Below, piece after piece: positions 25,845 to 33,687 of a stretch of 64,000 nucleotides of DNA. The notes under the pieces were generated by a model, which searched no databases, was not told the DNA's origin, and was given only the letters and a program-made list of their open reading frames with translations. Position 1 is the stretch's first letter; each line of letters opens with the position of its first letter. The translations under genes were made by a program, and so were the position numbers. Source of the stretch: Herpetosiphon gulosus (lineage in GTDB: Bacteria > Chloroflexota > Chloroflexia > Chloroflexales > Herpetosiphonaceae); assembly GCF_039545135.1 (NCBI RefSeq), contig NZ_BAABRU010000013.1, positions 62,001 to 126,000 of the forward strand. Reading direction: 5' to 3'.

Positions 25845-26618
25845 ATGATTCAACCTGATTATGAATATCATGGGCTGATGGCTGAAGCTTGGGATGTGCT
25901 GCGAGGCGATACTTCTGGTTGGAGTGATCGCTTTTTTTATCGTGAATTGATTGCGCAACACGGGCAGCCTGTGCTTGATATTGGCTGTGGGACGGGCCGC
26001 TTATTGCTTGATTATCTGGCTGAAGACATTGATATCGACGGAATTGATAATTCCCCCGATATGTTGGAACTCTGTCGGCTCAAGGCTCAAGCCGTAGGCC
26101 TTAAGCCAAATCTCTATCAACAACAGCTTGAAGATCTAAACTTGCCCCGCCAATATGCCACGATTTTAATTCCCTCAAGCTCATTGCAATTAATTACCGA
26201 GCCAGCGCTCGTGCAACAAGCACTGCAACATGTGGATGCTCACTTGTTAGCAGGTGGCGTAGTGGCCGCCTCGATTATGACCCTGTGGCAACCTGATGAC
26301 CCATTAGAATCGACCTTTGCCGATGAGGCTACCCGCAGCAGTGATGGCGTAGTATTTCGGCGGGAAAGTTGGTCACGTTTCGATCCAACCAGCCATTGCG
26401 AGGCAACCAACGATCGTTATCAAAAAATTCAGGCTGGTCAAGTCATTGCTGAAGAATTGCATCAACGTGATCCGGCGACCCGTTCGTATCAGCAAGCTGA
26501 AATTAAAGCGCTGTTTGAGCAAGCGGGATTTGTTGAGGTTCACCTTTATCAGGGTTTTGCTTGGCAATTAGCCGAACCGCATGAACAACTGTTTTGTGTG
26601 GTTGCTCGCAAAGCTTAA
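25845..26618 (+). CDS. Class I SAM-dependent methyltransferase
   Basis: 257 aa. Motif I is VLDIGCGTGRLLLDYL (about 44-59), motif post-I is DIDGIDNSPDML, and motif IV is in ATILIPSSSLQLI. The rest is the variable cap. The substrate is unknown. AGAGGT precedes the ATG. It is tightly linked to the STAS gene (7 bp) and to the aminotransferase gene downstream (20 bp). Confidence 0.85.
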   Translation: MIQPDYEYHGLMAEAWDVLRGDTSGWSDRFFYRELIAQHGQPVLDIGCGTGRLLLDYLAEDIDIDGIDNSPDMLELCRLKAQAVGLKPNLYQQQLEDLNLPRQYATILIPSSSLQLITEPALVQQALQHVDAHLLAGGVVAASIMTLWQPDDPLESTFADEATRSSDGVVFRRESWSRFDPTSHCEATNDRYQKIQAGQVIAEELHQRDPATRSYQQAEIKALFEQAGFVEVHLYQGFAWQLAEPHEQLFCVVARKA

Positions 26619-26638
26619 TCATCAGAAAATCGATTGCT

Positions 26639-27739
26639 ATGCCACAAACACTCTATCTTGAATGGGCCAAACAACAGCCTGCCACTGCGATTTTAAGCAA
26701 TAGCAGCGTCTATTTGCCTAATCTACGGAGCGTAATCCAACAACAATTGGCTGATGCTGCATGGTTTGAAGCGGCCCAACAAGCCAACCCTTGGGGGCAT
26801 CCCCAACTTCGGCAAGCTCTCCAATCGTGGCATAGCAGCATGTATCCGCCGTTGATTGTGACTGGGGCTTCAAGTGGTTTGGCGGTGGTGTGCCAAGCCT
26901 TGTTGCAACCAGGCGATCATGCCTTGATTGAAACCCCGCAGTATGAGCCATTGAGCCGTTGTGTCGCCGCCCGAGGAGCCACTTGGAGTGCTTGTCCACG
27001 CGATTCCAGTAGCTTTGAATTGCAACTAGATCAATTGGCGAGCAGTATTACGCCCCGCACCAAGCTGTTGTTAATCAGCAATTTGCATAACCCCAGCAGT
27101 GCATTGAGCGCCCAACCACAACTGCTTCGCTTGCAACAAACCCTCAATCAAACCACCGATACCCTTGGCATTGCCCCCATCACGATTGTGGTTGATGAGA
27201 TTTATTGGCATTTGGCAGCACAAACTCCATTTCGCTCAGTAGCCGAGCTAGGCCCACAGTGGATCGGTATCAACAGCCTGTCTAAGGTGTATGGGCTGAG
27301 TATGCTGCGTTGTGGCTGGATTATGGCAGCGCCCCAGCTGCTCGATCAATTGCGCTCAGCCTATCTTGATTTGATCAACATTGGCTCGCCGTTGACCGAA
27401 TATTTAGCAGCAAGTATTATCGAACAATTACCCAATTATCAAATAGCCGCCCAAGCCCATGTTGCCGCCAATCGCCAATTGCTAGAACACTATGTGCAGC
27501 CATTGCTTGAAAGTGAGTTGATCAGCGGTGCAATTCCAGCGACAGGCTGCACCTATTTCCCCAGAATAATGCGTGCTCAAGCCCAAATTGAGCACGTAGC
27601 CCAACAAACTGGCTGTGTGCCTGGGCAATTTTTCGGCTCGGCCTATCATCAGCATTTGCGGATTGGCTTTGGCGGCCCTAGCAATTTAATTGAAGCAGCA
27701 TTAAAAGCCTTTACCCAAACAATGCTAACACTTGAATAA
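26639..27739 (+). CDS. PLP-dependent aminotransferase, class I/II
   Basis: 366 aa from ATG 26639; a longer reading beginning at 26594 overlaps the methyltransferase gene. Fold-type I motifs: ALIETPQYEPL, LLISNLHNPSS, IVVDEIYWHL, and the PLP lysine in SLSKVYGLSMLRCGW. It resembles the MalY/alanine-type aminotransferases. The active-site NP pair is NLHNPSS; the C-terminal arginine lies in LRIGF. Substrate unknown. No clear ribosome-binding site, so it may be coupled to the upstream gene. Confidence 0.85.
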   Translation: MPQTLYLEWAKQQPATAILSNSSVYLPNLRSVIQQQLADAAWFEAAQQANPWGHPQLRQALQSWHSSMYPPLIVTGASSGLAVVCQALLQPGDHALIETPQYEPLSRCVAARGATWSACPRDSSSFELQLDQLASSITPRTKLLLISNLHNPSSALSAQPQLLRLQQTLNQTTDTLGIAPITIVVDEIYWHLAAQTPFRSVAELGPQWIGINSLSKVYGLSMLRCGWIMAAPQLLDQLRSAYLDLINIGSPLTEYLAASIIEQLPNYQIAAQAHVAANRQLLEHYVQPLLESELISGAIPATGCTYFPRIMRAQAQIEHVAQQTGCVPGQFFGSAYHQHLRIGFGGPSNLIEAALKAFTQTMLTLE

Positions 27740-27769
27740 CGGTGAATAGGCTTCGGATCAACCTGCGAT

Positions 27770-27798
27770 TTGTAGGATACTCCTGCAAATGCTATACT
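27770..27798 (+). promoter_or_regulatory. Promoter in the gap upstream of the sensor kinase gene
   Basis: TTGTAG (27770-27775), 17-bp spacer, TATACT (27793-27798). This predicts a long leader of about 270 nt before the kinase ATG. The leader holds a small hairpin (TTGGTT/AACCAA, 27814-27830); nothing else is seen in this 337-bp gap (27740-28076). Confidence 0.4.
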
Positions 27799-28076
27799 AC
27801 CAAGACATCCAAATTGGTTCGTCCAACCAACATCAAGCCAATTTAATTCGATCATAACCCTCTCACGATAGCCGTTGGCTCGCGGATTGCTCCAAGGTTG
27901 CTCATCAAAATCTAACACCAAAACTATGTTGGTTTTAGCCAATCGGCGCAATGACCTCGCAACATTAACCATCTACCAACCCAATTGCTGATGCTGCCCT
28001 GTTTGCTACAGATTGCATAACCACAACTGTTGCGTTTATCCCACAATCGCTGGCCATGCCACGAGACAGGAATTTT

Positions 28077-29282
28077 ATGGATCTTCACCATGTTCGGATT
28101 GTACTGCTTGATCAGAATGGGCAGGCAACGAGGCAGATTACGAGCCTGATTACTGCAATTCAGGCGGTGCGCTACCAGCTTGTGACCGTTACTGAAGTGG
28201 CTCAAGCACTTGATATTTTAGCTACACAACGAATTGATGTAGTGATTGTCGCGCTTACAGCCCACGTTGATGAGCTTAATTGGCTTCAAACAATCCGTTC
28301 GAAGGCTCCCATTTGTCCGGTAATTGTGTATGCTGAAGATACTGATGAGTCGATTGCCTTGCATGCGCTGCATAGCGGTGCACATGATTATGTCTTAACG
28401 AGTGACCTTAGCCCAAGTGTCTTTCAACGAACCATTCGTTATGCTCGAGCGATTGTTGCCCAAAGCGTGGCCGAACAACAAGTCCAAGCATTAACCCTCG
28501 CCTTAGCGACCGCCATGAGCGCAGCCCAACAGCTTGAACAAAACCTTGATGTAGCGATTCATGAAATTCAAACGCCGATGAGTATTTTGCTTGGCTATAT
28601 TCAGCTATTCGAGCGCCGAGTTGCTAGTTGGGGTGGCATTCCGCTGCGTGAGCGCCAAATGCTCAATACGATGCGGTTGCAAACAATTCATATTAGTCGC
28701 TTGGTGAGCATCTTGCTTGATTCAACTCAGATGGCGACCAATTATGGCAAACTTGAGCGGCGGCCACTTGAGCTTGGGGCTGTGTTGCGGGCAGTCGTCG
28801 CTTCAATTCAAGGTATGCGAGCGCCGCATTTGTTGGTCTTGCGCCTACCCGAGGTAGCAGTGTGGATTGATGGCGATTATGGGCGATTAATGCAGATCTT
28901 TCATAATTTGCTATTAAATGCCCTGAAATATAGCGACCTGCATAGTGAAATTACCCTAACCTTGCGAGCCGATGGTCAGATCATAGTCCAAGATTATGGC
29001 ATTGGCATTCCATCCAATGCGTTGCCAAAGATTTTCAATCAATTTTTTCGAGCATCCAACGCACAACTTCAGGGTGGCACGGGCTATGGCATTGGCTTGG
29101 CGGTTGTACAAGATCTGGTTCAACAGCACGATGGCACGATTACGGTTACCAGTGAACTGGGGAGCGGAACCACGATGACAGTACAGTTTCCCTGCACGCT
29201 ACGCCCAAATCGCTTGGTCGAACTCCCAACCCTGATCAATGAGCTTGATGAAGTGCTAATTCGCCAACGCTCATTGAGTTGA
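28077..29282 (+). CDS. Histidine kinase with a degenerate N-terminal receiver domain
   Basis: 401 aa from ATG 28077 (AGGA upstream; an ATG seven codons earlier has no ribosome-binding site). Residues about 5-125 have the receiver fold, but the phosphorylation residues are lost: the acidic pair reads D12-Q13, the acceptor position is A59 (DVVIVAL) and the conserved Lys is T108 (DYVLTSDL). A HisKA domain follows with H162 (DVAIHEIQTPMSI), then HATPase with N box NLLLNALKYS, DYGIGIP and GTGYGIGLAV. It is soluble. No partner response regulator is adjacent. Confidence 0.85.
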   Translation: MDLHHVRIVLLDQNGQATRQITSLITAIQAVRYQLVTVTEVAQALDILATQRIDVVIVALTAHVDELNWLQTIRSKAPICPVIVYAEDTDESIALHALHSGAHDYVLTSDLSPSVFQRTIRYARAIVAQSVAEQQVQALTLALATAMSAAQQLEQNLDVAIHEIQTPMSILLGYIQLFERRVASWGGIPLRERQMLNTMRLQTIHISRLVSILLDSTQMATNYGKLERRPLELGAVLRAVVASIQGMRAPHLLVLRLPEVAVWIDGDYGRLMQIFHNLLLNALKYSDLHSEITLTLRADGQIIVQDYGIGIPSNALPKIFNQFFRASNAQLQGGTGYGIGLAVVQDLVQQHDGTITVTSELGSGTTMTVQFPCTLRPNRLVELPTLINELDEVLIRQRSLS

Positions 29283-29318
29283 TTTGTGACCATTCGCGCC
29301 ACAAGGGTTAGGTTTAAT

Positions 29319-29597
29319 TTAATATGGCAACTCGTGTTTCTGCTGCCACATGCTCGTCGATTCAGCTTCTCGGCGTAAGTCATGTTGGGTTATGGCCCGT
29401 AAGCGAATCGTACAACTGCGTGGCGTTTGGCAGGGAGCCTGCTTACAACTTGGGCAGACTTCGACCAAACGCGCAGCCTCAGCGATATGCGCAGCGGCAA
29501 CAACCCGGGCAATTCGTTCATCCAACAAGCGTTCTTTGGCAGCCGCATTAGCAGCCAAGCGTTGGCTACGGGTATGAATATAAGTTTTCAGAGTCAT
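29319..29597 (-). CDS. Small Ala/Arg-rich protein with cysteine pairs, unknown function
   Basis: 92 aa. CGAGG lies upstream of the ATG. The N-terminal half is a predicted charged helix (LAANAAAKERLLDERIARVV), and the middle holds CPSCKQAPC and a fourth cysteine, a possible small metal site. It is convergent with the kinase gene, 36 bp away. Coding on this strand is plausible from composition but not certain; two shorter plus-strand readings overlap. Confidence 0.45.
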   Translation of the reverse strand: MTLKTYIHTRSQRLAANAAAKERLLDERIARVVAAAHIAEAARLVEVCPSCKQAPCQTPRSCTIRLRAITQHDLRREAESTSMWQQKHELPY

Positions 29598-29898
29598 TCA
29601 TCGTCCTCGTTTCATAGGGTTGTGGGGCATTCCGCGAAGTCAATAATCAATTGGCTGAGGATCAATACTGTACGGTTTAGCAGCTATAGGTAGTTGATTA
29701 AGCGCGAGAAGATTCCATAGATGCAAGCGATACCGGCAAATCGTATCATCCTGAATCTACTTAATCATTGCAACATTGATCGAAGAAGCTTAACATAGTA
29801 TAGCATACAAGGGGCTGAGGCTTGGCTATCTGAGGTACAATAGCTGATAGAAACACTCTCGCCACAGCTCAAAATTCGGTTGCAATCGTGGAGGCGTT
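29598..29898. other. 301-bp intergenic region without a recognised feature
   Basis: AT-rich between the small minus-strand gene and the lipase-like gene. TTGGCT at 29823 and TACAAT at 29836 are too close together for a standard promoter. I see no RNA, repeat or further gene. Confidence 0.3.
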
Positions 29899-31065
29899 AT
29901 GTCCAAAGCCCATTTGTATGGTCGTGATCTTCAAGGCATCAGCCGCTTGGCGATCGAGGCGACAACCCAGGTGACCAACATTAGCGAAGGCTTGTTTGCC
30001 ACGATTATGCGCCGCCCCAATCGCCGCATTGGTGGCATTCCAGGCTTGGTCTATCGCCAAATTCATGGCATTACCCGCTTAGTTGGCTGGAGCCTTGATC
30101 AGCTGTTTGGAGCACTCAGCACGGCCAACTCGCAGCAAGTCTCATCACGCCAACGCGACGATCTGATTGCCGCCTTGAATGGCGTTATGGGCGATTATTT
30201 GGTTGCTAGCAACAATCCCTTGCACACGAATATGAGTTTGCGGGTAGCCGGAGCCGAATTTGAGCCAGCTACCATTGCCGCACCCCAATCACGCCTATTG
30301 CTCTATATCCATGGGGTTTGTATGCACGAGCAACAACTCCAGCAGCAAGGCCATGATCATGGTTTAGCTGCCGCCGCAACCCTTGGCTATAGCCCAATTC
30401 ATGTGCGCTATAACACGGGTTTACATATTGCCGAGAATGGCCAGCAACTCAGTCAATTGCTCGAACAACTGCTAGTTGATTGGCCTGTGCCCGTCGAAGA
30501 ATTGGTGATTCTTGGCTATAGTATGGGTGGGCTTGTAGCGCGAAGTGCCTGTTATTATGCTGAGCAGTTGGGCCATAGCTGGAGCCAACGGTTAACTAAA
30601 TTAGTTTTTTTGGCCACTCCACACCATGGCTCAGCCTTTGAACGCTACGGCGCGTGGTTACATTATGTGCTTGAGCGCAATCGCTACAGCGCCTTATTTG
30701 GCCAAATTGCCCGTTTGCGCAGCGCTGGTATCACCGATTTGCGTTATGGCACGATTTTACCGCACGATCAGCCAACGTTTGATCGATTTGAACAACCTGC
30801 TTATCGCCCTGACTTGCTGCCATTGCCCGCTCATGTTGCCTGCTATGCCTTGGCGGCGACCCGTTCGCCAGAACATCAAAGCCTCAGCAAGCTGCGGGGC
30901 GATGGTTTGGTGGCGGTTGCCAGCGCCTTAGGCCACGATCCCAAGCAGTCGAGTCATAATTTAGCTATTCCTGCAACCCAGCAAGCGATTGTTTATGCAA
31001 CTCATCATTTTGGCATGCTCGCCAATCAAGCGGCCTATCAGCAGATTTTGGCATGGTTGCAATAG
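29899..31065 (+). CDS. Alpha/beta hydrolase, PGAP1/lipase-like
   Basis: 388 aa. An N-terminal helical region (about 1-120) precedes the hydrolase core: oxyanion LLLYIHGVCMHE, nucleophile elbow LGYSMGGLVARSA, then TPHHGSAFERYG typical of lipase/PGAP1-like esterases. The late DGLVAVASALG segment and HHFGMLANQ supply the acid and histidine. There is no signal peptide. GGAGG lies just before the ATG. Substrate unknown. Confidence 0.8.
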   Translation: MSKAHLYGRDLQGISRLAIEATTQVTNISEGLFATIMRRPNRRIGGIPGLVYRQIHGITRLVGWSLDQLFGALSTANSQQVSSRQRDDLIAALNGVMGDYLVASNNPLHTNMSLRVAGAEFEPATIAAPQSRLLLYIHGVCMHEQQLQQQGHDHGLAAAATLGYSPIHVRYNTGLHIAENGQQLSQLLEQLLVDWPVPVEELVILGYSMGGLVARSACYYAEQLGHSWSQRLTKLVFLATPHHGSAFERYGAWLHYVLERNRYSALFGQIARLRSAGITDLRYGTILPHDQPTFDRFEQPAYRPDLLPLPAHVACYALAATRSPEHQSLSKLRGDGLVAVASALGHDPKQSSHNLAIPATQQAIVYATHHFGMLANQAAYQQILAWLQ

Positions 31066-31165
31066 CTTGAATCTGGCATGAATGCTGCTAAGATTGCAAC
31101 CGAGAACTGATAGACAAGAACCATTGCAGCACTACAATGAATCCATCAACGTTGATGAGGTGGCT

Positions 31166-32083
31166 ATGCTTGAGCGATATCGTGGTTGTTTGTTGGGGTT
31201 GGCGGTTGGCGATGCAGTTGGCACAACGGTGGAATTTAGCCCGCCAGGCTCATTTAAGCCGTTGACTGACATGGTGGGTGGTGGGCCTTTCAACTTGCCA
31301 TTAGGTGCGTGGACTGACGATACCTCGATGGCGTTGTGCCTTGCAGCCAGTTTGATCGAGCGCCAAGGCTTCGATGCGGCGGATCAAATGCAGCGCTATT
31401 GTCGCTGGCGCGATTATGGTTATATGAGCAGCACTGGCTCGTGTTTTGATTGTGGAATTACGGTTGGCAACGCGCTCAGCACCTTTCAACGCACGGGCAA
31501 CCCCTACAGCGGCTCGACCGACCCTGCGACTGCTGGCAATGGCTCGTTGATGCGCTTGGCTCCAGTGGTTTTGGCCTACGCCAACCAGCCTGAGCAAGCC
31601 ATGCAACTGGCAGTCGATAGTTCGCGCACAACCCATGGCGCAGCAGCGGCGGTTGATGCTTGTCGTTATTTCGCTGGCTTGTTGATTGGGGCATTGAATG
31701 GCGTGGATAAAGCGACATTGCTGGCCCCACGCTATAGCCCAATTGCCAATTATTGGCAGCAACAACCATTACAAACTGATATTGATGAGATTGCCGCTGG
31801 CTCATTTTGGCAACGCCAACCGCCCGAAATCCAAGGCACTGGTTATGTGGTGCGTTCGCTTGAAGCTGCGTTGTGGGCGTTTGCAAAGAGCAATTCATTT
31901 CGTGAAGGTTGTTTGATGGCGGCCAATCTGGGCCACGATGCCGACACTACCGCCGCAATTTATGGTCAAATCGCTGGAGCCTACTATGGTGAAGCTGAAA
32001 TTCCTGCTGAATGGCGCGAGCCGATTGTTAGCCACGATTTGATTGTTGAATTTGCTGAGCGGCTGTATCGTTTGAATTATTAA
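31166..32083 (+). CDS. ADP-ribosylglycohydrolase family protein
   Basis: 305 aa from ATG 31166 (GAGGTGG upstream); a longer reading from 31082 is less likely. DraG-type motifs with magnesium ligands: GLAVGDAVGTTVEF, WTDDTSMALCLA, NGSLMRLAP, and GHDADTTAAIYGQIAGAYYG. The family removes ADP-ribose from arginine, adenosine or other acceptors, or hydrolyses ADP-ribose derivatives. No ADP-ribosyltransferase is adjacent; a macro-domain gene lies 14 kb away. A repeat-derived terminator follows. Confidence 0.88.
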   Translation: MLERYRGCLLGLAVGDAVGTTVEFSPPGSFKPLTDMVGGGPFNLPLGAWTDDTSMALCLAASLIERQGFDAADQMQRYCRWRDYGYMSSTGSCFDCGITVGNALSTFQRTGNPYSGSTDPATAGNGSLMRLAPVVLAYANQPEQAMQLAVDSSRTTHGAAAAVDACRYFAGLLIGALNGVDKATLLAPRYSPIANYWQQQPLQTDIDEIAAGSFWQRQPPEIQGTGYVVRSLEAALWAFAKSNSFREGCLMAANLGHDADTTAAIYGQIAGAYYGEAEIPAEWREPIVSHDLIVEFAERLYRLNY

Positions 32084-32087
32084 TATT

Positions 32088-32184
32088 CCCTCACCCCAAC
32101 CCCTCTCCCACGGCGGCGGGAGAGGGGCTTTTGGTTTAATTGTTTCCCCCTCACTCGCTGGGCGGGAGAGGGGGTCAGGGGGTG
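32088..32184. repeat. Recurrent CCCTCACCCC...GGGAGAGGGG repeat acting as terminator
   Basis: CCCCTCTCCC (32100-32109) and GGGAGAGGGG (32118-32127) form a 10-bp stem followed by CTTTTGG, suited to end the ADP-ribosylglycohydrolase transcript. A second, partly inverted C/G-rich unit (32146-32188) follows. The lead-in CCCTCACCCCAACC is the same as in the copy at 5254-5296 read on the minus strand. Confidence 0.6.
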
Positions 32185-32265
32185 AGGGCATGAATATCGA
32201 CGGCGAATCCCACCCATGATTGTTAAAACCTACCCTTGAAAGGAGTGGGCTCGGGGGTGAGGGAG

Positions 32266-32820
32266 TTAGCTGGTATGCTTGGTATCAGTCAAACATAAGA
32301 GCGTCCAGCGGCGCTGACCATGATTAAAGGTAGCAAAGCTTCGATCCCATTGGCTCGAATTAAACCAGGGTGCCCATGGGCCTTCAATCCGGCAAACCGT
32401 GGTGGTGGCCATTTCGCCGCCCAGCATAGCCTCGACACAGACTTTGCTCATTGTGCGGGCATCACCATCGCTAAATGACGAGCTGGTGTAGGCTCCGCCG
32501 CTGACCAAGGCATGGGTTAACGCGCCTTCATATTCATAGCCGCTATAAAACGTCAGCGGCAGATCAAAGGGAATTTCGGTAGGTAACCCTAGCTCGGGCA
32601 ATTCGCGATTAAGCGTGGGATGGCTGAGAAACCGATAGATTAGATGACTGGGATTAAGGTTCGTATTGGCAAACAAACTATCATACGCTGATGCATCATT
32701 TGGCCGAATACTGCGAAAAATCACGCCACCATTGAGATACATACCACGCAAGGCTTGCAAAACAAGCGTAATCCGTGGATCGGTTACCGGCTCAACCACA
32801 AGATCAATGGTATGCAACAT
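32266..32820 (-). CDS. Hypothetical protein, about 184 aa
   Basis: From ATG 32820, with GGGAG six bases upstream; upstream codons overlap the cyclase-family gene and are unlikely. It is soluble, starts LHTIDLVVEPVTDPRITLVL, and has aromatic/Gly-rich stretches (YSGYEYEGALTHALVSGGAY) and WAPWFNSSQWDRSF near the C terminus. No motif or family is recognised. It lies 49 bp downstream of the cyclase-family gene and is probably co-transcribed with it. Confidence 0.65.
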   Translation of the reverse strand: MLHTIDLVVEPVTDPRITLVLQALRGMYLNGGVIFRSIRPNDASAYDSLFANTNLNPSHLIYRFLSHPTLNRELPELGLPTEIPFDLPLTFYSGYEYEGALTHALVSGGAYTSSSFSDGDARTMSKVCVEAMLGGEMATTTVCRIEGPWAPWFNSSQWDRSFATFNHGQRRWTLLCLTDTKHTS

Positions 32821-32869
32821 AGTAAAACTCCCAAGATTGCCACAAACTGGCTGTAGCAAGTTTTCGCAA

Positions 32870-33511
32870 TTAACGTGGTTGAAGCACGGCCCGAGCTGGA
32901 GCACCATCGCTACCCAGAATTTTCAAGGGCAAACAGAGCAGATTGTATGGGCCTGGGGCAACCTCAGTTAAATTGATACCCTCTAAGATTGCCACCCGAC
33001 CGCCGAGCAAAATACAGTGGGTTGGGTTGCCTGGCTCAGCCTCAAATGGCTCAATTGAAAGATAATCGATCGCAATCAAGCGCAAATTGTGCTCAATCAC
33101 CCAACGGGCTGCGCTACTGTCGAGTGCCCGAAAATCGCGATGGAAGCGTAGGGGTTCTTCTTGCCAAAAGGCCGAATTGCTGGTTTTGAGCAAGAGACGA
33201 GTACAATCGCTGGGCACATTGGCAGCGGCTAATTCTGCACCAGTAATTGGGCCAGTGCCAGTTAATTCCACCACATAACAATCACCAACAAATCGATCAA
33301 GCTCCAAGCTTTCAACCGCCAAATCGTTGTTGATAAAGTGCAGCGGTGCATCAACGTGCGTGCCAATGTGCACTCCAGTGTTGAGGCGGGTTACATTACA
33401 AATATCGCCTTTGTTCATATCGGCGGCGCGTTTTTGTTCAATCGGCGGATCGCCTTCCCAAACCGGCAGGGCTGGCGAAATCGGAACGCTAATATCGATC
33501 AAGTGGGCCAT
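32870..33511 (-). CDS. Cyclase-family metal hydrolase (kynurenine formamidase-like)
   Basis: 213 aa from ATG 33511 (AAGGAG, 7-nt spacing). The family motif HIGTHVDAPLHF supplies metal-binding His/Asp residues; SVPISPALPVWEGDPP is typical of the N terminus, and LRLIAIDYLSIEPF and HCILLGGRVAILEGI are also characteristic. It probably hydrolyses an amide such as N-formylkynurenine, or a cyclic substrate, but no tryptophan-catabolic genes adjoin it. Confidence 0.85.
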   Translation of the reverse strand: MAHLIDISVPISPALPVWEGDPPIEQKRAADMNKGDICNVTRLNTGVHIGTHVDAPLHFINNDLAVESLELDRFVGDCYVVELTGTGPITGAELAAANVPSDCTRLLLKTSNSAFWQEEPLRFHRDFRALDSSAARWVIEHNLRLIAIDYLSIEPFEAEPGNPTHCILLGGRVAILEGINLTEVAPGPYNLLCLPLKILGSDGAPARAVLQPR

Positions 33512-33642
33512 GGGTGGCTCCTTCAATGGCAAGGCATGCTACACATACCTCTAGAATAGCTGCTTCCATTGTCTCACAAAATAGCCATTTGAATGATTGT
33601 GACGACTCCCAGGATTTACGCCCTCCTTTTTTTAAATAACAG

Positions 33643-33672
33643 GCAGCCAGTAGGCTTAAACCCACTGGCTGC
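33643..33672 (-). terminator. Terminator of carB
   Basis: GCAGCCAGT (33643-33651) and ACTGGCTGC (33664-33672) pair perfectly, extended inward by GG/CC. On the minus strand it follows the carB stop by about 15 bp; the T-rich tail is interrupted (CTGTTATTT). Confidence 0.55.
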
Positions 33673-33687
33673 AAATCGGTCTATGGC

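Noticed and set aside
27649-27972. Minus-strand reading frame in the gap before the kinase gene
   Set aside because: Overlaps the aminotransferase 3' end, no ribosome-binding site, no recognisable motif.
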